Shown here piece by piece: positions 1 through 11,800 of a DNA stretch of 64,000 nucleotides; positions within the stretch are counted from its first letter, which is position 1; each line of letters opens with the position of its first letter. The position numbers were made by a program, and so were the translations under genes. Under the pieces are notes generated by a model, which had not been told where the DNA came from, made no database searches, and saw nothing but the letters and a program-made list of their open reading frames with translations. Source of the DNA: Mytilus trossulus (lineage: Eukaryota; Mollusca; Bivalvia; Mytilida; Mytilidae); NCBI RefSeq assembly GCF_036588685.1, contig NC_086380.1:35540692-35604691 (forward strand). The letters are read 5' to 3'.

Positions 1-744
1 AACGAAACGACAAAACAAAAATAACTTTCTAATATTCTGAAAAGACAAAAACCGCGGAAGTAATTAACGACCAATAACATGTGTTTGGGTAAACTATGAT
101 GTACGACCTTCAAAACGAATGCTAAAGCACATAGGGATAAAGGTACTTTTTTGGCGTAATTAAGTAATGGAAGAAAAAAATAAAATATGATATGTTTACC
201 TTTATCTGACTAAAATACATATCCTATTTGTAAGTTTTGCATACCATGATCTGAACATACTCCGTTTAACTTTTTATTTGAGTAATCATTACATTAGCAG
301 AAAAAAATGTAGACTTCAAATTTTTGAAAGAGTGTATTTATCCGAAAAACAGAGAATCTATAAAGTTATTCAAAAGAGAAAGTTGAACGGAGTATGTTTG
401 TTTTATTGAAAACAAAGCTTGGACAAAGTATTGATATTTCAATCAGATTATGTTTTACTTGACATTAAATGACACAAGATTATTATCCCTATGATTGTCA
501 GTTTTCCTATTGAAGGTCGGTGGTTTTCTCCGGACACTCCGGCTTCCTCCAACAATAAAAACTGGCCGCCACGAGATAGCCTAAAAGCGGTGCTTAAAAG
601 TGGCGTTAAAACTCCAAAAATCAAAAATCAAATTATATTTTAAACCATGCGTCTGTTAAAATATTCTCAATCGTGGAAAAACTGACATTTTACGTTGCGG
701 TGTATCCCTTTGACATCACAATATCTATATCGTTCTTTACCTAC
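1..744. other. G1 intron 2 (part), with a SINE-like dispersed repeat at about 498-630
   Basis: No exon is seen. The stretch with 'GTTTTCTCCGGACACTCCGG' and 'TGGCCGCCACGA...AAGTGGCGTTAAA' matches a short repeat I recall from many molluscan sequences, possibly a SINE tail. Its family was not verified. Confidence 0.4.
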
Positions 745-1050
745 CATTGACATTTAACTGCAATGTATTTGAGATTCTCCAACGAAACCTTTCGATACAT
801 CTCCATTGAGATCCATGTAAGGTGTCTATATCAAATGTGTCAGGTATTGTCAAAACGATGGCAGTATTGTTACAAATACATGTATAGTTTATATTATGAT
901 AATACAATCTGCAAGGCATTCTAAATCGACATTGATATATGACATCATTTTCTATAGCCACATCGTCAGCAAATGGATAATAATTACACGTAAAGTTGAA
1001 GTCGATTCCAGAAGAAGCCTTGTCAGAGGAGGTTGTCAATAATAGATATG
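745..1050 (-). CDS. G1 exon 2: N-terminal Ig domain
   Basis: The exon is 306 nt, phase 1-1, with acceptor TTGTAG| and donor AATG|GTAGGT. The B-strand motif is GIDFNFTC and the F-strand equivalent is FDIDTLHGSQWRC. Six cysteines are present (two canonical plus four in the central part, including CRFRMPC and YTCIC), which suggests extra disulfides. Several N-x-S/T sequons can be seen (NFT, NYT, NNT). The frame also runs upstream through the acceptor to an in-frame ATG at 1099 (see findings). Confidence 0.82.
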
Positions 1051-2603
1051 CTACAATAAATAACAATTCTAAAACTGTTATAAATGTTTGAATGAACATT
1101 CTATGTTATACTAGCAGTTGATCAGAATCTAAATTTTGAATACAATTGATGAGTTCGGCCGTGTTTTTTAAATCTTCATCCAACACTGATGAGAGGATGA
1201 TGACGGCTACAAATATGTCATAACCTCCTACTACTTCTTTCTTTCGGTACTTTCATTTATCGAACATACTTTTTAGTGCATACTTAGAATTACCTGGCTA
1301 TCGGATAACATTACGTTTTTTGGTTTCAAACTAGAAGCTGTGTCACTCGTGTAGGTCTATGAACATTTCAAACAATGGACAGTCTCCGACCACAAAAGAA
1401 TGCATGGCAAATAATCTCTTTTTTGTTGATTTTATATTGTTGATAATGTTTACGTTAAAAAATACTCTCTTTCTTCTTTAGTTTTTCCCAAAAAACAATC
1501 GTCATTAAAGAACAATATCACTTCTTACGATTTAGGCAAACTTTAATTTATTTGTAGATTTTGTCTTGCTAACAAGTTTTGCTTTCTAATGTGTGTATCT
1601 TTCTTGTATAGTTTTCAATAAACAGTCAAATATAGTCTTAGATGCATTATTTTTTTATTTTATCAATTGATATTAGCTTTGATATATAGCTAGATATGTC
1701 AGATCCCTGATAGGTCGTCATTAATTGTATTGGTGTGTTATTTGTTTGTTTTTCGGTCTTTACTTTATACATGAATAAGTTCGTTAGTTGTTTAACATTT
1801 GTCATTCCGGGGCTGTATTTTGCTGTCTATGCTGATAAACTATGCTAATTGTTGAAGCTCCTTCTCTGAAGATATCAGGCCAACTATTACCAAACTTGGC
1901 CAATTCATCAATAGGTTTAAAAATGTGTCCGATGCACGCCTAGCAAAACAACATTGCCGACATTGCTAAAAATAGGACATAGGGCAAACATAAAAGTCTT
2001 TTATTGAAATTGTTATAGAAGGAGAAAATTTAACAAACAAAAATCTGCCCTCTGTCCATAACATAAAAACTGCCAGAGGTTTTGGCTTAATATTACGAAT
2101 TTGACCCCAAAAATGCACTTGATGTCTTGAAAATTAAAGTAGTTAATAAACAATTACAATCAAAATTATCAGTTAGACAATATCTTCAAACTAGTCAAAG
2201 ATAGTTCTGTAAGGAGTTATTGATAATTTGAGAATTTCGACTTTAGTATATTTCACATAATGAAAATGTTTGCTTTTTAAAGTATCTATGTATCAACTTT
2301 TATTTCAAGATTGACGACGGACGTCAAGTGATGCGAAATTCTAAATTTTATGTCCCTTTTAGCTACATGAGCGAAAAGGGTATTGTCATAAAAACCATTA
2401 CCAAACAGTGGAAATATATTATGTAATTTCAATAAATAATAATCAGTTTGAAATAGATTTGTTTGGTTGCACATTGTAAAAATAATATTTCAATTTATCA
2501 GAGTTCAATAAAAAATAAACATAAGCAATCAAATACCTGAGGAATATTCTTCAAACACACATAAATATAAAGCAAATCTCCAGAAATAGCTATAGGCATT
2601 CAT
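745..2603 (-). CDS. G1: IgSF receptor paralog, 5' part only (leader + first Ig exon), cut by window edge
   Basis: This is the leftmost member of the four-gene tandem cluster, read right to left. Two coding exons lie in the window: leader 2537-2603 and N-terminal Ig exon 745-1050. Both are phase-1 and joined by canonical GT..AG sites, and the frame is open throughout. The leader (MNAYSYFWRFALYLCVF start) is almost the same as that of G3, and the Ig exon carries the family signature FDIDTLHGSQWRC. The remaining ectodomain, membrane and tail exons should lie left of base 1; in G3 the next intron is 2.2 kb, so their absence here is expected and is no sign of truncation. The product is inferred to be a type I surface receptor. 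I can name no specific ortholog. G1 is closest to G3, because the leader, intron 1 and 5' flank also align by eye. Confidence 0.8.
1051..2536 (-). other. G1 intron 1, alignable in part to G3 intron 1
   Basis: The 300 bp nearest the leader exon match G3 42360-42565 by eye ('TTTGTTTGGTT..ACATTG'). The stretch 1915-2000 ('TTTAAAAATGTGTCC...GCCGACAT') matches the reverse complement of G3 intron sequence 42180-42275 and so is a dispersed repeat in opposite orientation. Confidence 0.45.
2537..2603 (-). CDS. G1 exon 1: signal-peptide exon
   Basis: The exon is 67 nt from the ATG to a CAG|GTATTT donor and ends in phase 1. It encodes a hydrophobic leader with an aromatic-rich start and LYLCVF core, ending YSS before the junction codon. 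The start was chosen because the same position and reading apply in all four paralogs. Confidence 0.8.
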
Positions 2604-2628
2604 CGTGCACAAATATTTGTTTATTTAA

Positions 2629-2634
2629 ACTTCC
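2629..2634 (-). promoter_or_regulatory. GGAAGT (Ets-type) motif next to G1 start
   Basis: On the minus strand AAGGAAGTT ends 26 nt upstream of the G1 ATG. The same motif sits 23-24 nt upstream of the ATG in G2, G3 and G4. GGAA is the Ets-family core. Whether this is 5'UTR or core promoter is unknown. Confidence 0.4.
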
Positions 2635-3085
2635 TTATTAGTCACTAATTATTTCAATTTTAAAACTCCTTGACCCAAAACTATAAAATATGTTTTTAAT
2701 TATGCACGGTTTTTGTTCACAAAGACAAACACGCTAAATGCTTCTTTTGTTTTAAAAAAAAGTGCATTAGGTACAAAGTTTACCTGTACTAGTATATTAA
2801 TAATGAGTAAGAAAAAGGGGGAATGTATAACTTCCTTGTGCACGGATGCTTGTACATTTAATGTTTAACCTTTTAAAATATTTTTAACTTTCTAACGAGT
2901 TAAGTCCAATTATCGAAATTAAAAGGGTGAGGGTGTAAAATTTTAAAATTTTAGTATAACACTACCCGTATGTATATGGCTCATTCAATTAAGGCAATTA
3001 TATTAATCGATATTCAAATTTCGCAAATCAATAAAACAAACAAAAACTGTGAGCACCGCAATAATATCTATAAAATTAAGAAAAG

Positions 3086-3232
3086 ATTCATGGGGGCTTG
3101 AATGTATCGTGATTTTACACTCGGGTTGGCCCTTTATGACAAATCGTATACCCTGAGCGATAGCGAGGGTTATAGATCGGCAAAAAGGGACAACCCGTGG
3201 TACAATCTAGATGTATTCAAACTCCCGTGAAT
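3086..3232. mobile_element. 147-bp foldback (palindromic) element
   Basis: The left arm TTCATGGGGGCTTGAATGTA is answered by TACAT..AAACTCCCGTGAA on the right, and the arms continue inward (CGGGTTGG..CCCTTT / AAAGGG..CAACCCG) to a centre rich in AGCGATAGCGAGGG. It forms an almost complete hairpin, probably a short MITE-like element. Confidence 0.6.
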
Positions 3233-4685
3233 TATTTTTATTCTAATAGGACAATTACGGCAACTATGTTGGATCGAAGCGCTCTAGGTACGTAGAATCT
3301 ACTATTTTCCGTTCCCATAAATTAACGCACTTTTAGATTTGCGTAAAAGAACGGAGCGAACAGAATTAATGACATGCTCAAACTATTTACACTAACGTAT
3401 TTAGATAGATTTGGATGAACTTTAATGATAATTTATCTACATGTCTTCTATGTATAAAACAATGGGCTTAAACCACATTTTAGCATCGTTTGTTTACGTT
3501 TGCTTGTTGTGATCATTTTCGGTATCAGAAGCGTGTATTTTCCCGTAAAATGCTTAAACTATTACGCCATCATTCTATGACGTGGGAGTACGATCGGAAC
3601 AGCCAATGCAATATATTCGTATTATACCACGGGAGTGTACTCAAAGCGTTTGAAGGTCGTCATGTTAGAATATATAGTTTTCACCACACGAGCATTTCGA
3701 CAATCAATGTTTCTTCAGTGATGCTAGAGACCAAAACAAAAATAAAAATCCAAAGCTTATTAAAGATAAAGAGCTACGAACAAAAAAAAGTAAAAAAAGT
3801 CAAGCCAAAATCGGACAAGGAATCAAAATATTGCATGAGGGAGATTTATTTCTGTATTTAAAAGTATTCTGAAAAAGAAGATATTGCATTCGACAGTTTG
3901 TTTTTTTTTGGATTCAGCATTTAACTAGAAGTAGAATGTTCTAGTTTGTAAACTAGAAAGTTAGATTTTAGGAACTGAATAACATCAGATATTAATTGTC
4001 CCGTGATGGGACTTGATTTCTCATGTTGCAATCCTCGCATGATTGAAATTGTCATTCTTAAACTGATTTACTATTTAATTTTTTTTTTAAGTATTTCCTA
4101 TAAAGAGATTAACATTATGTTTTCAGTGATGGGACTTTATGAATATCTCTCGAGATTGGATTTGCCAACTCAGTGAAGGGGATTCCGTCGATAATTTCTT
4201 TTTTCAGTTTCATAATTTGTCCAATATGTGCTTTTTACTTTCAAATTTGTCTTGAAGTTGGGAGGTCCGACTATGATGTAAGGCTTTTATTGTAGCTGTA
4301 TATAATTCCATATTGTAGGCATATTGAAACATTTGTTTGTAATTACGTTTGATATTTGTCTTCCGTGATATGTTTATCAGAATCTTAACGATGTGAATCT
4401 TTTTGAAGTTGGTTCTCTCCTTTACAGACTGCAAACTTTTGAATCCAGTTCGGATGCAAACTGCATGTCAACGACGTATAATGACTAGGACATGTAGGGT
4501 AAGGTTCAGCTCTATCCTATTTTTCTTTTTGTTTTTCTGATCGCAGTATTTTTCATTGATAACATTAACCGCAACTGCATATGAGGTCCATATCAAGCCG
4601 TTCACAAATATCTTATACTCACGCAAAGCCTTGGAAATAACATATCTTAAAAACAAATATTTTTAACGAAGACAATAAAATAAAA

Positions 4686-4900
4686 TTGAGAATGGAAATG
4701 GGGAATATGTCAAAGAGACAACAACCCGACCATAGAAAAAACAACAAAATTTGTTTCAATTGTCAAAACAGTGATGAAAGATAAAACCATTAACTCTCTA
4801 CAAATTAAATAGTTGACAATCACAGATAGTAGCTGAATCACAAAAGGTAAATAACCTAACAACGCCGTTGCAAAAAAGAGAAATAGAACATAAGACAAAA
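4686..4900. repeat. Dispersed Mytilus-type repeat (TCAAAGAGACAACAACCC family)
   Basis: It carries GAATGGAAATGGGGAATATG and TCAAAGAGACAACAACCC. Other copies lie at 52015-52075 and 52280-52400, and on the opposite strand at 8200-8330, with a short piece at 5866-5890. Confidence 0.6.
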
Positions 4901-5214
4901 ATTAATATACAAAATACAAAACAAATATCTAAAGACTGAGCAACACGAACCCCCCAAGATTATTAAGAACGTGTTTAAAGGTCTGCTATTTATAAATGGA
5001 CCTATAAGAATGAAAACAATTGTAAGTATTTTGATTCTGAGTTGTAAAATGTTGACACTATGTTGGAATTAGAAAAAAAACATAATTTGGAAAATCTATT
5101 TCTTAAATTTGTCGGTTTCATTGTAAATTTGACTATTTGAAACTAATTTTTTTTCATGAAACATTCCCTGACAAGTCGTTTGATAATTCGATGATTCAAT
5201 TAATACAATAGAGA

Positions 5215-5510
5215 AAAATCATGAGAGGAAATGCAAGAACGGGATATCGTATACTCTGTATGCAAGTGTTGCTGGAATGTTGCTACTTAGAAATGGAAAG
5301 TTCACAATTGGAAAGCTGAAATCATCTCTTTTGTCTTAAAGTCTTGTTTTCAACTGACCCTCATTGTCAATTTCTAGATGTAAGTCAAGATATGAGGCCG
5401 ACTTAACTGTATTTGTAGTATCCTTGATCTCTAGTTCGATGGGATAGATGCATTCAACATAGTCACCAAATTTCAAATTATTTATTGAAAGAACATCATA
5501 TATTAAAGTG
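5215..5510 (-). pseudogene. Decayed reverse-transcriptase fragment 1
   Basis: Minus-strand reading gives VLSINNLKFGDYVE, then after a frameshift IELEIKDTTNTVKSASYLDL, then after an in-frame TAA DKRDDFSFPIVNFPF. This matches the RT segment of a retroelement I recognise from bivalve genomes. The catalytic YxDD box is mutated to IYDV. It lies just downstream of the G2 stop in the same orientation. Confidence 0.6.
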
Positions 5511-5745
5511 ATATTGGTTTAAATTGCTTACAAAACTATAGTAAATTAGCCCACATAACCTTTGAAACTCACTATACACATACAATAAATACATAAGTGA
5601 AATAACTGTTCAAATTCAACCACATGAATTTAGTTATCAACTATGTAGACATTCATCCCCAAAGCAAAACGGTCCATAGTTCAATTGATTCAAGATGTAA
5701 AAACTGCGAAGTTTCGTAATTAAGGTACCTCAAAAATAGTCATAA

Positions 5746-5816
5746 TTAGGTTCTTGTTGAAGGTTTTAATTCCAGGTTTACATATAAGTTCGTATCTTTT
5801 TGACGTATTTGTATCT
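5746..5816 (-). CDS. G2 exon 12: terminal coding exon, LYVNLELKPS
   Basis: The last 71 coding nt start after acceptor TATTTCAG| and end in TAA at 5748-5746. The exon encodes NLYVNLELKPSTRT. The same C-terminal core ends G4, so the stop position is supported. The first AATAAA on the minus strand that I noticed downstream is at 5481-5486, inside a decayed RT fragment, so the poly(A) site is uncertain. Confidence 0.83.
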
Positions 5817-8800
5817 CTGAAATAAAAATAAAAAGAGAATTGATACTGATATTAATAAATAACAAAATGAGAAATATGTCAAAGAGACTACCAATGAATA
5901 AATCACAAAATGACATATATATATATCAAAATGACTACAAATGAATAAATAAATATTAACATAAAAATTTTGAAAAAAACAAGTTTGCAAAATTTGCAAT
6001 TTAACCCATTACTTTAAGTTTGGTTACGCATGCATAATTCGTGTTCAGACATTTAAACGAAAGGATTGTCAACATTGAAAGTGATCATGTGCTCGCTGGT
6101 GGTATTCGGAGGTCTCGATAGTTGATGATAATAGACACAAAAATCTTATATATATATATATATATATATATTGTTGGGTTGATGTTTAGACGAGTTATAT
6201 ATATATATATATAAACTGATATATGATCTAGTACATGCCTTGTTTACTGCTAATGTCAGACTTATTGAAATTTGGATAGATATGTTATTATGATACATAT
6301 CATTTTTTTTACACTCTTTCAATAATCTTTCAGGCATTGAAGAAATGATTATGATGTCATTACATGTTGCATAAAGGTTATTACTGAGATGTACAAGTTC
6401 AGATGTCACATACTTAGGTTATGTTATGTTATATGTTATATAAATTGTATTACTAGTCTCTGGATCTGTATCTCCTCGGTCAAATAGATAGAGGGGGGTT
6501 ATTGAAAAATTACAATATTTTATATAGATCTCTTTATATATTTCTTTTGTTTCGGTTCTGCATTGATATGTAATTGCTTGTAATGAATGCTAATTGTTCT
6601 TAGTTTGTGTTTTGATGACAATCCAGATTTTGGATCTTATATTAATAAAATCTTTGACTTTGACTTTATATGAAAATTGGAGACAAATCGGGGAATATGA
6701 ATTCGACAGCTAGTATTCCTTTTTATATCTGAATTAGTTACCTTCTCCAAAGTTACAAATAGCCAACTGTTTTTTTAATATGTTTCGTGTGTTCACTAAG
6801 GATTTTCTTATCCCTGGAATATTTTACCTACGACTTATTTGCACAACATTTCGGTGTTGACATGAATATCAATAATGTTGTAATTTTTATAAATTTCCTG
6901 TTAACAAAACTTTGAACTTTTCGAAAAATTAAGGATTTTCTTATTCCAGGCATAGATTATTTACCTTAGCCGTATATGGCACAATTTTTCGGAATTTTGG
7001 ATCCTCGATTCTCTTCAAATTTGTACTTGTTTAGATTTATAAATATTTTGATATGAGCGTCACTGGTGATTCTTATGTAAACACAATGCACGTTTGGCGT
7101 AAAAATTATAATCCTGGTACCTTTGATGACTATGTATACAAACTTCCAGACGTTTATCTTGGTTGATCCTAACACAGATGCAGCAAATAATATAATTGAC
7201 GAACAGACAAGAAGATAAGAAAGGACAGAAGACAGACAGATTGTCGGACCTCTTTCAAGTAAGATGTATACTAAATGTTATATAATTATTTTTCTATAAG
7301 CGGTTATGGACAAGAATATTTTTAAATGATAACAATACTATGTAATTACATATTAAAATATGCTACCTACCGTTGGTTGATATTTTCATATTTTCGTAAA
7401 TATTGTCATTCGCATTGTTCTTGACTTCTCCAAATTCTTCGTAAGTGTTCGAGCTGTAGAGAAACAATTATGACAAGCATTAGAAACGTTTTGCAGTGTT
7501 TTGCATGAACTTCTGGTGTGTTTGATGAGTAAATTATTTTTCAATCTTCATTTGAGTTTATTTACAGTACACACTGGTACATTTGTATAAGATCTCATTT
7601 GTCTGGCGGGTAGTCTACACTATGGACTGCACGATATGTTAAATCTTGTTTACATCCAGCTATGTAAGTGTAACTTTGTTGGAGGTAATAAACAATTAAT
7701 ATTAAGCTATTTAGGTTAATTTAATCTTGCAATCTGCTATTATATTATTATTAATCAAATATTTATCAAATTAACTACCAACTAATTTAAAGGAATTTAA
7801 AAATAGTACTCATCGGGTCTTTGCTTCGGAAATAAACACACTTATTCTCAAACCAGTTGTTGGCATGATACTGGTTATGTTCCTCTCATATATTTTATGA
7901 GAGTATCATTCAAAACCACTAAGGATGGGATTATGCTTCATTTTCATATGATGAAGACATATTTTTTCAATGAGCTTTGTTGATTTATATATTATTGTAA
8001 TTTGCTTAGTTTGTCTTATTACCTATTGGGACATTTGACCCGGACTTCTTTTAAACTGTATGTACACTGTGCGTTTCTTTATTCTAAATTAGCTAGAGGT
8101 TAAGGGGGACGATGAGACCTAACAAAACATATTCATTCCCGCCGCTATTTTGCAACTCTTTCACTGAACTTGTACATATTTATATTTAGGGACAAGGCCC
8201 GCATCCGGGTGCGGAATTTTCTCGCTGCATTGAAGACCAGTTGGTGGCATTCGGCCGTTGTCTGTTATTTTGTATGGTTGTTGTCTCTTTGACATATTCC
8301 TTCATTTCCATTCTCAATTTTATTTGTACATCATATTTGGTAAACAACTTGTTTAATAACAACCATTATCATTAATGACAGAAATGAAAAGCTGTTATAT
8401 TGACATGTAAATGAGCAGGCATTTTCGTGGTAATAGATATTGAAGACATTGATGTATCCTTTGCATCATAGAAATTAGATGAATCAATTATAAACAACAT
8501 TTAACAATATATACCATTAGAGACTTATGTAATGAACTTTTTTTTAAAGAAAAGAAACAAAATGTTTACTAACATCTATAATACTAAAATAACGAGGTCC
8601 AATTTGTCAGCCGTCATGACGTAAAAACGATGAATCAAAGAATTCAACTTAATATATAACTAATATAGTACAATGGTGTTGATTAAAAATTACACCACTC
8701 CAGGCTCCTTTGTTTTCCACGTAATTAATATTGCCAATAATTAAGAAGTTCCGGATCGAATCCGACACCCATATCAATAGTATATCATGTCACCTGTCAC

Positions 8801-11800
8801 CTATTACCTTATCTGTACGTTCTGCATCTGACAGGCGCACCACCAAACGGTGTATTTAAAATTTGGCTGTATACTGTTGAGTAAAAAATACTCCATTCTG
8901 GGCCCTTTTGTTTTTCAAATTATTAATATTACCAATAATTGATAGGTTACAGGTCGACAGGTTCATACAGAAAGATTTAGAAAGCAGAGAAAACTGTGCA
9001 TCTTATAATCGGCATGACTTTATCAGATGATAATATCAATACTAAAATAAGGCATACGCATAGTTATATACTTTAATTCAGTCACGGACCCGCGATATCA
9101 CGGGTTAGCTCTAGTATATGTTATTATGTAACGAATGCTTTCCTGAATTCACATCTTAGAGAGCAGTTTTAAAATTTCATCAACTTAAGGCCATTGCCAG
9201 ACAGAATATACATAATATGTCCTGATTTTGTAATTTATTTTCTCTAATTCTTTGGAAATTTATCCCTTTCTGAACCCATTGTATAAATAAATTTAATCAA
9301 CGTGTGGTTGCTGGTGATCTCAAAAGATCATTGGATGATTTTAAGGGTCATGACCTTTTTAGCTAACTGAATGAATCAAAATATGATAACAGGTGTTAAT
9401 GAAATTGACAACTTCGTGCAATGTGAAAGGCACTCGAAGGGGATTTTCGGTTAACAAAAAAGAAAATGTCTTTTTAATCATTAGAGAAACAGATTCTTAC
9501 ATAGTTACTCGTGAATTATCGGATTTATCCAATCTCGATAGTTAAATTATAAATTTTAAAGTCCTCGCCGAGGCGGCTCGGACTTTAAAATTGATAATTT
9601 AACTATCTCGATTGGATAAATCCGATAATCCACTGGTATCAATGTAAGAATCTATATATATCAACGGTCAACAACTGAAATTTAAATTACAACATAGAAC
9701 ATAATGTAATAAATTATTTTTATACAAAAAGATTAAAGTCTTTATTGCAAAAAACTATAATATTGAGAACAGAACTTACGGAATGAATTTCATAATAATC
9801 AAACACTGAACATTAGTCCAAAATATAGCTTTTGACCAGGGAGTTTCTTTTGTGATATTAACAATTATGAGCACTAGGTCGATATTGCTCCTGTTCGACT
9901 GCAAGTTCACATTGGAATCATGAATAAAGGCAACAGTAGTATACCGGTGTTCAAATGATGTCATAGCTTTGATACTGGTATGATTCATAACATACTTTTT
10001 AGGAGTTGTTCGTTGACAGTTTTTTTTTAAATTGAATTGTGAAACACTAAAGAATAGTAAATCTTAGACATATATGGATAATTGTGTTATATTACTGTTG
10101 TAAATCCTAGTGTGTTTTGGTTCGTCACTGGCTTTCAAAATGGGTTTTTTGCGTTCTTGCTGGACTTGGTATTCATCAAAAGCGAGGAGGAACTTTATCA
10201 AGTGATTTTAATTCATTAAATTTAATCATTTGGAAATTAATTGTATTATTGTATATTAAAGTTTTTAGTCATAAAGTTTAATATCTTAATCCAAAGGTTG
10301 TTACCAGGAATGAATACAATATTGCTCCTGCTCGACTGCAAGTTCACACTGGTATCATGAATAAAGGCAACAGTAGTATACCGGTGTTCAAATGATGTCA
10401 TTGCTTTGATACTGGTATGATTCATAACATACTTTTTAGGAGTCGTTCGTTGACAGTTTTTTTTTTAAATGAATTGTGAAACACTAAAGAATAGTAAATC
10501 TTAGACATATATGGATAATTGTGTTATATTACTGTTGTAAATCCTAGTGTGTTTTGGTTCGTCACTGGCTTTCAAAATGGGTTGTTTGCGTTCTTGCTGG
10601 ACTTGGTATTCATCAAAAGCGAGGAGGAACTTTATCAAGTGATTTTAATTCATTAAATTTAATCATTTGGAAATTAATTGTATTATTGTATATTAAAGTT
10701 TTTAGTCATAAAGTTTAATATCTTAATCCAAAGGTTGTTACCAGTAATGAATACAATATGATTACACCACGAATAGTATGAACATAGATTCAAATTTACA
10801 AGATTTTCAATTTTTATCTTAAGCATTTCCCAATAAAATCATATGTGAAAACAATTCTAAACAAATATAGCTTAGCTAACAAAACGTCTCCCATGACATG
10901 ATCGTTAACTGTCAACATAATATATTTGTATGAGAAAAGATAGGAACATTACTTACCATCTTTCTGAGCTTCTGTGCTGCTGTTTACCATCTGTAAAACA
11001 ATGAATCAAATCATGAAATATGAACATTTTCTATGTGTATCGTTTTTAAGAAAAAAAATGTATATCTAATTCCGTTTTTTTTCTTTTTACCGTATTTTGA
11101 CACCAGTGAAAGAAAAAGTACTCCTGTCTTAAGAGTATGACGTTTCTGTCTTCAAAGTGACTGTTCAGTGGTCGATATCGAAGTTCTCAGATTTATCGTT
11201 TATGATAACATTGTTTTACCTTATCACGTTTTTTCTATGTCATTCAAAAAGAAGATTCAAAGCAACCAGATGACTTAAACAAGTATTTTGTCTACGAAAC
11301 ACTCTTAGGTACGTTTAAAGAAAAATATAAATGACCGAATACAGTACAAAGTTCCAGATCACTGTGAAATGGTTTAAAAAAAAAACTAAATGTACATCAA
11401 TTTGAATATTCTTATGAATACCTGAAGGTTTTATTCACGAAAACGTTATTTTAGCTACAATTAATTTGAATATTAGATAATGTTTGTACTAACCTGATTT
11501 AAGATCTTGCAATTCATTATACAAATGATTGTCTACTCCAGACGTTTGCCTGTAAACCATAGAGTATAAAATCATTTGTCATTTTAATCCGTTTTACTTT
11601 AATATCGCTTTTTTTTATATTTTCTTTGATTTTTTTAGGTGTTATTTTCGTTCTCTCTCGACTCGCTTTAAATTGTAAATCATTGCTATTTTCTATTGTC
11701 CTTCGCAACAGCCTATTAATCAATATCCAGGCACTAGAGTGTTGATCAATCAGAAACGTTAAGTCGAAACTATAAAAAAACACGAATAGAATGAAAGCGC

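Larger units (their letters stand above)
2604..5745. other. Intergenic region between G2 stop and G1 start
   Basis: It holds the G1 5' flank (2604-2900, similar to the G3 flank), a foldback element (3086-3232), a dispersed repeat (about 4686-4900) and a decayed RT fragment (5215-5510). A 123-codon plus-strand ORF at 3490-3861 has no recognisable feature and is not called as a gene. Confidence 0.5.

Noticed and set aside
3490-3861. A 123-codon plus-strand ORF
   Set aside because: It has no family features, low-complexity Lys/Ser-rich end, and lies in intergenic DNA next to repeats; treated as chance.
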